The notes under the pieces: generated by a model
The model's database searches: none
What the model was told of the DNA's origin: nothing
Seen by the model: the letters and a program-made list of their open reading frames with translations, nothing else
Assembly: GCF_937616625.2 (NCBI RefSeq)
Contig: NC_065576.1
Span: 48,604,128-48,668,127, forward strand
From: Mercurialis annua
Lineage: Eukaryota > Streptophyta > Magnoliopsida > Malpighiales > Euphorbiaceae
Direction: 5' to 3'
DNA length: 64,000 nt
Program-made: the position numbers and the translations under genes
In this document: in pieces, positions 1 through 12,263 of the stretch
How positions within the stretch are numbered: position 1 is the first letter of the stretch
Layout: each line of letters starts with the position of its first letter

Positions 1-71
1 GCTAAGCTTAGTTTGTCGGAATTCTTGCCGGAGGCGAGGAGTGACTCCGGTGAACGGCCGGGGGTTGACAT
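1..71 (-). CDS. 5' end of an unidentified protein-coding gene (partial, runs off the window)
   Basis: On the minus strand an ATG at 71-69 opens a frame that stays open to the window edge (23 codons). It begins MSTPGRSPESLLASG and is rich in Ser, Pro and Gly. The stretch is far more GC-rich than its surroundings. It is preceded on its own strand by a leader containing AGGGTTTT-type motifs, which are common in plant 5' UTRs. Composition and position, head-to-head with the gene starting at 943, suggest a true first exon. No family can be named from 23 residues. Without more sequence, a GC-rich non-coding segment cannot be excluded. Confidence 0.5.
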   Translation of the reverse strand, partial: MSTPGRSPESLLASGKNSDKLSL

Positions 72-942
72 TGAAACGAATTTTTATTTTTCGTTCAGGG
101 GATTTTAGGGTTTTTTGCTTAGTTGCAGAAAACCCTAATTAAACACTAGAAGGTGACTATTAATAGATAACGCATTTTTAATTTTCTTTAGGTAGAAGGT
201 ACAAGATAACCCTTCTAGTTATTCATAGAGTATATAAACTCATTTTAGTTTTTTCTTGGCCGTTTAGACCCTCAATAGTTTTAAATGGTGCAAATGAACT
301 CCAACGCTTAAAAAATCACAGAAATAACAAAAATGATGAAGAGTTAATTGTCCAAAAAAATAAACTAAAAAAAAATTAGAGTCCTTTTTAAAAATTTAAA
401 AGGTTTTTGCAACGGTTGAAATTATAATTAGAAGTAAAAAAGAATACAAAATTCATATAAAAAAATATTTGCAAAATTCATAAAAAAATTATAAATATAT
501 CCAATAACTAAATGAATAAAATCACTTTCATAAAATTGTAAAATTCACTTATACCAAACACAAAATTACTCTAAAAATTGCCAGCGAGGCCTAGCCCATG
601 TGGCTAAGGCGTTCCAGTGCATTCCTAAAATTTCAGCTTCAAATCTTAATAGGACTAATAGTTTTAAGCCGATTTTAAAAAATAAAAAATCTAACTACTA
701 AATTCTACCTTTGTAAAAAAAGAAAAAAAAAACTGTAAAATCAGAACAAGAATAAACAATGATGCATTTTAGTTAATAATAATATAAGGACTAAAAAGTC
801 TTCATGTTAAATCTAAAGGAACCAGACTGCATGTAAAGGCGAATTACTGTTTTAGTCCATCAAATTTACATCTATATAATCTTAAGCTTGGTGGGAGCCC
901 ATTAAAACAGAGACTATCACAATCTCATTTCATATAGCATGA
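72..942. other. Divergent intergenic region between two genes
   Basis: This 870-bp AT-rich stretch separates the minus-strand gene start at 71 from the plus-strand start at 943. It must contain both promoters. No convincing TATA box stands out. It also holds a SINE-like segment near 578-690. Confidence 0.4.
578..690 (+). repeat. Degenerate tRNA-derived SINE-like segment
   Basis: The segment shows an A-box-like TAGCCCATGTGGCT followed about 40 nt later by a B-box-like GCTTCAAATCT, then A/T-rich sequence. That spacing matches the internal Pol III promoter of plant SINEs. The ends are not clear and no target duplication was found, so this is tentative. Confidence 0.35.
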
Positions 943-1235
943 ATGGCAGCAATTCTTGTGAGCTGCTCTGCAATGAAAATGCAACGATTCACAGCCATGA
1001 AAATGAGCTTCCGCACTAATTCTCAGGTACCCTTTTGTCTGTCAACTTTTTTATTTTTTTTCTTATCCGATTTCCATTAATTGCTGTTTTTACCTTTGAA
1101 TTTTATTGCCTGGTTAGAAAGTTTATAAACATTAGTTGAGAAAAGATGAACTTGCTATTGGTAAAATAAAATGTAGAAATCTACTAGCTACGGTGGTTCT
1201 TGTCCTTGTGCAAGTATTTCCTTACATTTCCCTTC

Positions 1236-1477
1236 GAGCAAAGGGTCATCGCGGACTTTAAACTTAACTCACACTTGGCAAGTGTAATCAATTAGCTTAT
1301 TTTAGGTCAATAAACCCTCAAATTGTACAAAATGTGCGTTTTCACGGGACGCGGTGATTAAATTTGGGGGTTAATCGACCTAAAATTAGAGAGTATTGTT
1401 CCTAATTTATTAAAATGACTAAGTGTGAATTGATTGACTACGACTCATAAGTTTAGGACCGTGATGACCCTTTGCTC
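1236..1477. mobile_element. 242-bp Mutator-like MITE in intron 1 of the desulfhydrase-like gene
   Basis: The ends are inverted repeats: GAGCAAAGGGTCATCGCGG at the left, and the reverse complement GAGCAAAGGGTCATCACGG at the right. Similarity of the arms continues inward. It is flanked by 10-bp direct repeats, ATTTCCCTTC (1226-1235) and AATTCCCTTC (1478-1487), one mismatch apart. That length of target duplication fits Mutator-type transposition. A diverged relative lies near 35042-35305. Confidence 0.75.
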
Positions 1478-4400
1478 AATTCCCTTCGAGTTCAGTTATC
1501 TTGGCATCTCTTAAATGATAGCTTAGTTGAGTTGAATTGAGTTATTCATTTAATTAGCAGCTATCACTTCAAACTAGTGATTATAGATGGGTGGGTCAGT
1601 GGTGTCAATTAATGTAACTCTTTCGTTTTTTGTAATTACGGATTTAAACATCTTTGATGTATGTTCAACTCTGATGCTTTACGTACACTCCTTTAGCAGG
1701 GCAGACGAGAAAAAATTGAGTAGGACAGTTAAAGACAATTCTATAATTTTTTTTTTCTTTTCTAACTTTCGAGGGTAATAAGTTGCTCATATTAGATATT
1801 CATGCAAGGAACGGTCTTTTAAATCTCAACTAACTGTGCTTATGATACTTTTAGTGTCCCTTGAATAGTTACTTATAATTAGAAGACAAGAAAAGAATTA
1901 TTTAGGTCATTTCCAGGTTTATTCCTTCACAAAACACAACATATGACATCTTAGAAGCCTGAGCTTTCCATCTTCGCTGTACTTTTATTTTGTTCATTTC
2001 CTCAGTAGTATAGCCGCCGACTCTAGTTAATGATCTTTATCTTCTGTGATTCTTTTGTTTCTATCTCCAAATTTTGGAATTATGGAGGATGTGTAATGAG
2101 CTTAACTAATTGTGAGACAGTAAGTTGAATATGATAATGCTAAAATATAAGCTCTCTCTCCATTGCAAAAAAAGCAATAATATTTGATTTAGAATGATAA
2201 AGATTGTCTTTTTACTCATTGGCAGGGTCTTTCCAGGGTCAAATCGAGCAATGAAGAGTAAATGTCGAACATACTTAACAGAAAATGGAGGCTGCATCTT
2301 CCCGATACCAATATTCATCAAATAAGGCTTTCTCCAGTAGGAGGAATAAATAAAAATGGACCACTAGCAACATGAACTTTGTAAACAATTCTCACCCATG
2401 TTTAGGTGATCAAATTATGGGGAGAGACAGTCAACGTCTGTCTTTCTATGTTGTGAGGGATGATTTGTTGCATCCTTTAGTAAATGGCAATAAAGCTAGA
2501 AAATTAGATGGATTGCTTCCACTCCTTGTGGATCATTTAGTGACTGATGTGGTAAGATTTACATCCTTTAAATTTGATTTCTTAATTCATGTTACAAATT
2601 CATGTTTATTTAGGCTGTCCATCATGTTCTATGTGTTGGCTTTTGTAAATGTGAATCTTCTTCTATTTTTCATGACATATCAGTGATATCACTAAGGGTT
2701 AATTAGTACTGTTATAGGGAATATTTACTCTACCTTGCTATGGAAAGCCGAAATATTTGTGGTTCTTTCTTCCATCTGTTTTAGTACAGTTTTTACGAAT
2801 CATATGGTTGCGTGCTTGACTCATGTTATGGAATTATAAATCGTCTTGATGATCCGCATTGATGCTATTTATAGACTTGCTTCCTTTTTTGTCCATTTTC
2901 ATAAGTAAGAAAACTTTTTAATTTTAGGAGCAACCAAAACAAAGTAACATGCAATAGGGACTTTTCTAGGTCACATGTGGAGGCTGTCAAAGTGCACATG
3001 CAGCAGCTGTCGGTAGGTCATTTTTTTCTGTCAGTACAGTACGACAGTCCTCTGAGTTTCATATACTATAAGCTTTACCGGTTTTGCTCAGACATCCAAT
3101 CCAAGTGAAACCACGCCTGGACTACTGAGATGTGTTTTTGCAGTTGTTTCATGTGCAAAGATAGGGATCAAGTCACATTTGCTTCTGAGAGGGGAGCAGC
3201 CTGAAGTTCTGACTGGCTATAACCTGATTTCAACATTATACGGGAATGTAACTTATGTTCCAAGACATCTTTATGCCCAAAGAGAGACAATGCTGAAGAC
3301 CCATGCTAACTTGGTGGCAGGAAATGCTGGTGAAGTTTTGTGCTGCAATGATATACTTGAGACTTTTTCCACAAGTGAGACATCTGGTGCTTCCAACATG
3401 GGAAAAATGAATTCTTGTACAAGCATCGAGGACTACCCAAGGAAGGTATTAATTATCAACGAAGGAGCAAGGGATGTTGTCGCGTTACTAGGTAAGTATA
3501 AAACTGGCTTTGCTTTTCAGCAGCATCCAGGTGTTTTCATTTATGCATGCACATCTGGTAAAATAATGTCTTAGTTGGAATCAAACTTTATCATTACTGT
3601 TGGTTCTTGTAAGAGTCGTGCCATCAAGGTCCCTTGTCAATGTTTAAAAATGTTGTTTGATTCAGAACTTATGTATTTTTTTGAGAGTGGTATCTCCATA
3701 TAAATCTCTTATCATGCAGCTATATGTTGGTTTTACTACTTCCATGGCTTACAATGGCTTCTGATGTATGGTTTCCTATATTGCACGGGAACTTGTCGAG
3801 TTTTACATTTCAATATTCGTTTCATTTACAGAAACAATTCTGAAACTCCAAAACTTTATATTTATAACCTATTCTAGTAAAAAAACATTGTTTCTCTATT
3901 TTCTATTTCAATGTTTTCCATTTCAGTATTTTTTCCGTTGTCATGTAACATACGTGGTTTCTTTGAAACAGGCGCCATCCACCTGGTGAAGTACTTATGC
4001 CAAAGTCATTTGCTTGGAAGCGAAAGACGCATAAGATTGGTTGTGGATGCTGGAACTGGTACAACAACTATTGGTTTGGGACTTGGAGCCTTGTGCTTAG
4101 GGTGATTCCATTTAGCGTTGCATCCTTTCAGTTGAAGATTCTAATTTTTAATGATTAGTCAACTACCTTAGCCATTGATTTTAAATCACCCTTTATGCAA
4201 CACTGGCTGCTGCTTGTGCTTAACATGGTTCCATGGGAGGTAACTGCTGTCATGCTAGTCGAAACAATCGATGCATTTCGAGAACGAGAGAAATGTTTAA
4301 TCTCTGATTTCAGAACAAGATTTGGAGATCATTGCTTAAATAACATAGATAATGGAGTTGTTCATTGGGTGGAGCGCAACCGTAAGAGGAAGTAAGTAGT

Positions 4401-4507
4401 TGTTACCTTTCATGAACATCAAGGCTCTTTCCTTCAAACTTAGATCACTTGACCTTACCTTTCCTTTTAAAATTTCTAAGGCTAGTGTTACAAGTTACAA
4501 CCATGAT

Positions 4508-4935
4508 TAGGGGTGTGCATTCAATTCAAACCGAACTGAAATTTTGATTTTTTTTTTAACCATACAAGAAGTTTAATTTTCATAACCCAAGTGAAATAGT
4601 CGGTTTGGTTAGTTTTTTTATTTATTTTTAGTTTGTTTTATGTTTCGGTTCATTTGCATTAAAAGTGAACTTAGATTTGTGTACTTTCAAACCCAACCGA
4701 ATAAATTCTAAAAGAATTCTAATTTTTCAAATTGAAGTGAACCTGTCAGTTTGATTCATTTTTGATTTGGTTTATTTTTTTGTTCAATTTGCACCAAAAG
4801 TGAACATAAATTCTTTTACTTCCAAATCCGAATAGAACTGAACGGAAAACCCATTTTAATAATTTCAAACCACACGGGATCAAATTTGTTGGTTCCGTCG
4901 GTTGTTCAGTTTGGTTTAATTCTTGCACACTCCTA
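4508..4935. mobile_element. hAT-like MITE in intron 6 of the desulfhydrase-like gene
   Basis: It starts TTAGGGGTGTGCA and ends with the inverse TGCACACTCCTAA, and the arms share inverted copies of AAACCGAACTGAA-type sequence. TAGGGGTGTGCA termini are common in plant hAT-type MITEs. The flanks carry an imperfect CATGAT direct repeat (about 4501 and 4940). The interior is a run of degenerate GGTTTGGTT-like motifs with no coding capacity. Confidence 0.6.
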
Positions 4936-5313
4936 AAATCATGATATGTTGAATAAATATGATTAAATTTTTTGGCTTTAGTTTCTGCTTGAAACTAGAA
5001 GTTGATAGAGTGAATTATTTGGTTTCTGCTGCATTTCTTTTTCAGTAAGCAATCAAAACGTCTCCGGGTCTTTAACGTTTTCAGGTTTGGCAATGTTTTG
5101 GAAGGAGAAATAGAGGCATGCCAACAAATAGCACGACAAACCGGGATTCTAGTGGATCCTGTCTATACTTTAGCTGCTTGGGAACTGGCAGTTCAGTTGA
5201 GTAATGATAAAGAAGATGATGCATAAGTAGTAATGCTTCATACTGGAGGAACTCTTGGTATGTTTGGTTTAGCACAAAGGTATAAATCTTATTTCCATGG
5301 TCTCAAACATTGA

Positions 5314-8154
5314 GTTTTCTGTCTGTAAATTAACAAATTCAGATGATTATTTTTGTTGTACATTTGAAACTTCAGGTCATCATTGTTGAAAGATAATGAA
5401 CTTAGCTACTGTCTATGTACACTTGTTAGGCTATCTACATATGCTTGGCCATTATAGCCTAACCAAGCCGAGTTAATTCATGTAAGGATTTGCATTTGGT
5501 TCAAAACAAACCGGTTAGAACCATTTTTAAAAAAAATAATTGAATCCAACGGATATCATAAGAATCCTAAATATTTCAAACAGGATCATATTGAACTTGT
5601 TTTTTTTATTTGGTTTGTATCCAAAGTGAACTGAAATGTTTTACTTCCACCCAACAAAATATTTTTTTTAAAAAATAAATAAATTAAATCAAACTAAATT
5701 TATTGGTTTCGTTTGATTACATGGTTTAGTTTGGTTACTTACTTGACATCCATCGAAGTTAAGACAAAGATTATAACCAGAGTTAAAAAAGTTCCACCGG
5801 ACTGGCTGGTTGAATTGGGAACCGACCAACTACTCGGTCCAATTGTCCTTAAAAGCCGAAAATCTGGTTGAACGAGATTGGACCGGATTGAATTGGTTGA
5901 TTCAGAATCCGGTTGTTTCATTTTGAACCGGCGACTTAGTGATTGAACTGGTTTCCTGTGGCGTTACCAGTTTTTCTATCGGTTTGATTTTTAAATCACC
6001 GAATTTAACTACTATAACTATTTCATTCGTAACCCATTTTTTATGGGTAGAATAAATAAATTGTTAGAATGCAGAGACAAGTCCAGTTGTGTTTTAGGGA
6101 TGGTGAACACCTCTATCTCTGACTGTAAATTTTGGGAAGTAGAGAACCCAATTAATTTCTCACCACACCAAATGATTTTTAAAATATTTGAACATTTTTG
6201 ATGGCAGTGTTCATGTCAATCTAAAAAAGAACACTATACTTTTTAGTAGATACAAAATAATATTTCAAGAATCAAAAAGACCCATAATAAACAAAACCCA
6301 AATTTACACATTAAATATATAATACTATATCATTCTGTCCCCAATCTAAAACCAAAAACGATTCGCCACAGTGACAGAACATGACATGAGTCCGCAGTTC
6401 AATATATATAGTGGCAATTATTTATTTTCTGAAATGGGTTTCATAATAAAATAGACATTTTTTTTAATAATTAGGCAGGAAAATGACAAAGTTAAACCAA
6501 CAATTTAACATATCTCTGCCAGCGTTTATACCATTTGAACTATAACTCGTTAGTTGTAAAGAAATGACCGCATGTTACAATGGGTCCAATCATCCAAAAA
6601 ATCTCATATTTTTAATTTTTCTTGTTTATAGTTCAAATTTTTAAAGTCATTAAATTTTCAATTTATAATTTTAATCAGTCATTTATTCAAATTCAAGTAA
6701 AAAAAAAATCAAGTATACCTTTTATATTGTTTCAATTTACCTTTTTAGCATTAATAATTTCAAATATAGAGGGTAAATTTGAACTTTTTTATTTCAATTT
6801 AAATAAATTATTACAACTGAAACTTGAAACTGAAAAACAGAAAAACGATTTTAAAAAATTTGACTAAATTAATAGTGGTTCAGCCACTTTTTGGTCTAAA
6901 TATAAAAAAACATGGAGCAAAGTTCCTTGTAACAAGGGGAGCAAATGAGTATGGTTCTATGGATCTTTTGTCTGTGCATGCTATTGCCTAGGTTTATTTT
7001 TTAATATGTCAACTTTGTATTAACATCCAATTAAACTATGCATTATATTACCCAATATTTATATATCCAATCATTTTGTGATCATGTTTGCCTTCATACT
7101 ACATGCAAACTATTTCTTTTGAATATATCATTTCCACTTTAAAGATTAACAATTTTCATTGTCTAGAAATAATAATATTTTTGAAGCTTCACTAAATAGT
7201 TTGACTTATCTATAATTAAATACATACGATAAAATAAATTTATATTTGTTTACACTTTAAATTCAATAGATATTCACAAGTGTGTTAAAAATAATATGAT
7301 AATTAGTTAATTTTTTGGATAGATTTAATTATTAGGCAGATAAACCATTCGTCATACTCGAGTTATTTTTTTCCTCTAATTTTTCAACTAAATATAAATG
7401 ATAAGAAAATATCTCATTTTTACTCTCATTCCTTTCAAAATTTAATAAATGTAACAATTCTTTAAAAGATAATTAGTAAAATGACCAAATTCAATTGTTT
7501 TTTATGGGTTATTTAAAATGAAGCTATGGCAAATATTAGCAAGTGGGCATAATTGAGAAACAAACAAATGGAATGTGTTATGGGAAGATAAGTTAAATTA
7601 GTAAGATCCTTTAATGAAAAGAAAAACAAACATCCCTTTCAATTGCTTTTTATGAATTCTTGTGGAGGAAATGGGGAACAAAACAGCACAAGCTAGCAAC
7701 CAAACGGGCATATCTACCATCTCAACCGGTTAAATCAAAATAAAGTGTTTATCCCATATATTAATTGTACTGTATCATGTTTAAAATAAATTAATGAGCA
7801 TTTATGGTAGGAAATTTTTTAACTATTATTAATTTTCTTAATCGTTAAAAAATTTACATAGCTAACACATTATTAGTTTGTTATACGAATGACATGACGT
7901 AACGGTTACATCGTATAATTTTCCATGATAAAAATAAAAAATTACTCCCAAATTTTGTATGTTATAGTTCACACTTTTATCCTTTTTATTTGAAAATTAA
8001 ACAATGCACTTCTACATTTTTATTGTCTTTAACGTTTTAGTCTTTCCGTTTATTTTTAATGTTATTCAACTAAGTCAAAAATCTTAGCTAAAAAGGTAAA
8101 CTATAGTTTAACCCTTAAACTTATTTTTGATAAGTATAAACAAATTTTAGAGAA
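5314..8154. other. Gene-free AT-rich intergenic DNA
   Basis: No homology-bearing reading frame is visible. At 5480-6000 there are degenerate AACCGG/GGTTTGG-rich sequences resembling interiors of the hAT-like MITE family. The rest is A/T-rich single-copy-looking DNA. A short frame near 6622-6867 is compositionally biased (Ile, Phe, Lys, Asn) and looks random. Confidence 0.6.
7735..7930 (+). repeat. Dispersed repeat, copy A (partner at 26455-26636)
   Basis: This stretch aligns by eye with 26455-26636 in the same orientation. Shared blocks include AAAGTGTTTATCCCAT near the left and CGAATGACATG, GTAACGGTT/GCAACGGTT near the right. Divergence is substantial, so it is an old repeat of unknown class. 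Confidence 0.55.
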
Positions 8155-8470
8155 AAGGGCCATTGATGCCCCTAAATGTTGGAGTCGGGATCAAGTGAGT
8201 CCTTAAAGTCCGAAAAGGTTCACCTGTGCCCCTAATGTTTTAAAAAATAAACAGTCAAATCCCTTCGTTTGACAATGTCTCATTGCTTTTAAGATTCCGT
8301 CATTGTGATCCTTCATGATGAAGGAAAAATGATCATTTATACCCTTAAGATTTGCGTCTAATGAGCCATCAAAATCTAAAAAAACGAACTGTCAGGCCCT
8401 TAGTTTAACATCGTTTTATTGCTTTCTAGACTCCGTTAATGTTATAGAATAATGGGCGAAAATTGTGAGC
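8155..8470. repeat. Two diverged direct copies of a transposon-end-like sequence
   Basis: Two adjacent, diverged copies in direct orientation share the order AAAAA-ACAGTCAAATCCCTT-GTTT-ACAATGTC-ATTGCTTTT-GACTCCGT. The leading GGGCCATTGATGCCCCT resembles termini of Mutator-like MITEs, but no matching inverted end was found. It is probably a degenerate element remnant. Confidence 0.35.
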
Positions 8471-8756
8471 ATGTAACTCAGTCGCCATTAAGTGGTCTAT
8501 AGTTTCCATGTCGAAAAATGACAAAAGTCCAATACTTTTAAATTTTCTTTATTTCTTCAAATTTTATTATTCATCTGGTCCATGTATTTATATATTTTTA
8601 TTAATTTGGCCCCGCTCCAAGTTTAATGATGTTGCCTATTCCTCCAACGTGTCGACTTAGACGGACATGTAATTCGGTCTCTCGCATGCACGCTCATAGT
8701 TTGTTCAAAAAAAAATTAAGAAATTAAAAATATTAAGTAATTGAACGATGAAAGGA

Positions 8757-9062
8757 CATTTTGCCCCTTCAACTTGAGCAAAAAATCAAATAATATTATG
8801 TCGTGACTTTGAATAAAAATATCATCAAAATATGCGTTTTAGATAAAAGTATTATTAAAATATACTTTTTGACTCGTTTTATCTCTTTATATTCAAATAG
8901 TCTAATTGTTTGTTGCCACCTCAATTGCTCCAGCTGCTTTTTTTTTTTCATTTCAGCTATAGGGATAAATGAGTCAAGTTAATTAACTTGTGAATATTTT
9001 ATCCAAATAATAAATTTATTTTTAATTGATATTTTATGCTTAAATTGAAGGGGCAAAATGAT
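8757..9062. mobile_element. MITE with CATTTTGCCCCTTCAA termini
   Basis: The left end reads CATTTTGCCCCTTCAACTTG and the right end reads as its inverse, CAATTTAAGC-type with AAGGGGCAAAATG. The arms continue with inverted AAATCAAATAA/TTTAATTGATATTTT similarity. It is about 305 bp with no coding content. I could not fix a target duplication. Confidence 0.55.
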
Positions 9063-11183
9063 TTTTTATTGAATAATTGAATGCAACACCAGCTTCAACT
9101 TTTTTAGACTCATAATGGTGGAACCTCATAGCATTGAGAATTTGGAGTTACACTTGCAATCAATAATTGGATACCATCAAAGACAAAAGGGTAATCAATT
9201 ATTTAATTAATTTCTATTCTTGATAAAAATTATTTTACATTCAAGATGGGATATGGAGGGTAAAATGGTGAAATTAGTATTACTAATTTAAGATAATACC
9301 AAAAAAAAACATAGCATGAGATCATGTTTTGGACAATAAAGGACATGGAGTGGGAGACAAACAAGAACATGGGTTAGTAATTATTTACTTGGATTAAGGT
9401 TAGTGAACTTCTGTAGTGACCTTGGAAATCTCATGTTGGACTACATGCTTTTGTTTTGTACATTGTGAACCCATGACTTAACCATAGAGGACCCCAGTTC
9501 GGTCCAATTGCTTAGATTGGTTCAATATTCATTTACTAGAACTATTATTTTCCTATTTTCAGAAAAGAAACTTAATTTTATCAATTTAATTGATTTGAAT
9601 TTCCATAAGATCTGTGAAAATAAAATACTTAGACTATTTTATTTCCTCAACCGAATCGGCAGAATTAATAGTTTAAATTGATATTAATTTAACGGAATAA
9701 TTAAAATTTTAAAATATAAAATTGAACATCAGTTTAAGTAATCAATTATTCAGTTAAATCAATTAAAAATATATAAATATTTGGTTAATTCGAGTAAGCG
9801 AAAAATCAAATTGAACAAATCAAGCTAATAAAATTGATCAAAACAATTAATCGGACTTAGCTCAGATAGATCCATTAATCCATTAACTCGGTTTTATTGA
9901 TAGTTTATTCACCCATGAAAAATTGGTACACCGGTCTAAAAAATACTGATAAGGCAATTTTAATGTACCGCCACGTGTCGTTGCATGATTGGTCGGTTTA
10001 TCAATTTGCCAAAAAATTAAAGTTGCTTACTGATATTGTCAAATTTTAAAATTCGTGTTTTAATTACAAATCAGGTTAAAGTTCGTGATTTAATTTAAAA
10101 GTTGATTACTGATATTGTCAAATTTTAAAATTGGTGTTGTATTACAAATTAGGTTAAAGTTCGTGATTTATTTTGCAATTAACCCTAAAAATTTCATATT
10201 AAGGTGATGCTAAATTAGATAAGTTTAAATTCACTGTACTAATCTTATTCTAGTAATTCCCAACCTTATTGTATTGAATTTTGAACTTTACAATGTTCTT
10301 TCTTTCTCCCTCATACTCTCCACCCTTATTTGAATTATAGCTGTTTCTTTCTTAAATGTGATTTTCATATTATCCACTGCCACCAAATTTTAGCTAGATA
10401 ACACAAAATTAAAATAGACCTACAAATATTCATATTCATATAAATATTTTGTAAAAATCATAGTATAACATATGGTGTTGATGTTTTTTATAATTTATAT
10501 TGACATAAGTAAAAGTTATATTTACAAAATTACTTTAATTGATAAAAATATTTTAATTTAATTTGTTATTCTTCAAAGTAAATATACTATTACATTAAAT
10601 AAACCTAAATAAAGAAAAATTGGTCATATTCAGTATAATATGTAAAATAAATTAAACCTACTTAAAAATGATTTAAAGAACAAAAAAATGGATTTGGCTA
10701 ACATGAATACTAACTCATTATTACACCCTCCAGTCTTTGGCTAACATTTTGGCTTTATGTGTTATTCATTCCTTTTAAAATTATTTCATACTCCTTTCTT
10801 CAACATAAAAATTAATAATTATTTAAAAAATATATTTTTAATTTCAAAATACAATTCATATTGAAAATATATATTCCTTCTGGTTATAATACTTTTCGCT
10901 TTACAAAATTTATAATATCAGATATTGTATTCATTAGAGGCGCATATGAAATCGATCTAACTAAAAATTGAACCATTGCGAACTGAAAATAATTTGTTTG
11001 AATCATTTATATAATTCTTTTAAAATCTATTCAGTGCAAATTAAGAAAATAAAAAAGGTTAATCTATTACTAATATATAAGAGAATCTTTTTATAAACAA
11101 AATTAAATTTTATTATTAAAATATAAAAATGTATAACACACTGTTATTTGTTTTAAATTTTTAACCTTAACTTAAAATTAATA
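9063..11183. other. Gene-free AT-rich intergenic DNA
   Basis: No gene is seen. It contains a 79-bp tandem duplication (10021-10178) and weak TTAATTCGGTT-type low-complexity sequence at 9480-9910. Confidence 0.55.
10021..10178 (+). repeat. 79-bp tandem duplication
   Basis: Two adjacent copies share TACTGATATTGTCAAATTTT and GGTTAAAGTTCGTGATTTA, offset by 79 nt. Scattered substitutions separate them. The duplication is non-coding. Confidence 0.7.
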
Positions 11184-11192
11184 TTTTTAATT

Positions 11193-11490
11193 AGGGTAAA
11201 GTCATGAAAAATCACCAATTTTACACGTTTTGTCATTTTAATCACGCAGTTTAAAAATTATAATTTTCATACATCAACTACCAATTTTTTTAAATCGATG
11301 TTTCAAAATCCGGTGAAAATCGCTGACGTGTCACTATCTGATTTGTTCTGACATGCCAAGTCAACGATTTTCACTCGGTGTATCGATTTGAAAAAAAAAT
11401 GGTAACTAGTATATGAAAATGAAAATTTTTAAACGGCATGATTAAAATGACAAAATTTGTAAAATTGACAAATTTTTATAATATTAACCC
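11193..11490. mobile_element. 298-bp near-palindromic Mutator-like MITE
   Basis: The arms are inverted copies sharing TTTTGTCATTTTAATCA and TTTAAAAATT blocks, with termini GGGTAAAGTCATG and (inverse) GGGTTAATATTAT. It is flanked by a perfect 9-bp direct repeat TTTTTAATT (11184-11192 and 11491-11499), although in such AT-rich DNA chance matching is possible. It has no coding capacity. Confidence 0.7.
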
Positions 11491-11499
11491 TTTTTAATT

Positions 11500-12253
11500 T
11501 TATAAAATTTGAAAAAAAAATTATTTTATAATTGATAAATTCAAAGCCAAAATAAAAAAATCAAATCTAACTAAATTATGTCCTTGAAATTCAATTCAAA
11601 ATTTATTTTATTTCAAAAGCTAATCAACTTTTAAAAAATTATTTTCGAGCAGAACTGAAAAACATATCATAAATAGATCATATATCTATTTAAATTTACC
11701 ATATGCTTAATGACTATAATATCATATCATATTAAAAATGCAAGGATGATTCGGGTGGCTTATAAAGTTTAAAATTCAACTACCAACTTAACTTGGATTA
11801 ACTATTTTGACCCAGTAGATTAAGCTTGAAAGTTGATTTTGGTCAGATGGATTTAAAGTTGTATCATAACCTATTCAGGTGCTTTTATGGTGTGCCGGAT
11901 ACGAAGGAAAAAAGAGTGTTGATGAACCACAATATTCGAGTACAGTCTAGAACGAGACTAAAGGCAATCGCGACGAGGACGTCACGAATATAAGCCGAGT
12001 GAATGTAACAATCCCATATCTAAAATACGAGAATGGTTTGAGCGATTTATAATAAATATAGCTATCAAATTAATTTAAATTTATTATTTTTGGCCATTGG
12101 ATGGAGCCTGAAGTTGATTTGGGATAGTTGGACCCGATCTGTTATAGAACCGAATACGACCTATTTAAATAATTATCTTAAAATTTCAAATCCAAACACA
12201 AAAATTTAACATCACCCATATTGTTTAACCCATACTATCAAACATGTCATATA
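11500..12253. other. Gene-free intergenic DNA between two MITE-type elements
   Basis: No coding homology or RNA gene is seen. The part at 11880-12010 is slightly less AT-rich but has frequent stops in all frames. Confidence 0.5.
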
Positions 12254-12263
12254 GGTTATATTT

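Larger units (their letters stand above)
943..5313 (+). pseudogene. D-cysteine desulfhydrase 2-like PLP enzyme, decayed copy
   Basis: Spliced homology to the plant D-cysteine desulfhydrase/ACC-deaminase family (PLP fold type II) is clear. Exons read as 943-1026, 2226-2551, 2970-3012, 3144-3491, 3972-4101, 4227-4391 and 5085-5313. Visible motifs are NGNKARKL (PLP lysine), CGGCQSAH, DAGTGTTTIGLG and, near the C-terminus, HTGGTLGMFG. Intron phases match across all junctions. The first exon encodes a Met-, Ser- and Arg-rich leader that could be an organellar targeting peptide. Four lesions are seen: an in-frame TAA at 2259, a frameshift between about 2350 and 2371, an AT instead of AG acceptor at 4225-4226, and an in-frame TAA at 5224 just before the HTGG motif. 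The functional family member would convert D-cysteine to pyruvate, H2S and ammonia. Recently inactivated is likely; sequencing error at one site would not rescue it. Confidence 0.75.

Noticed and set aside
3768..3989. 73-codon frame in intron 4 of the desulfhydrase-like gene
   Set aside because: Mostly intronic Phe/Tyr/Ser-rich sequence running into exon 5 in the wrong frame.
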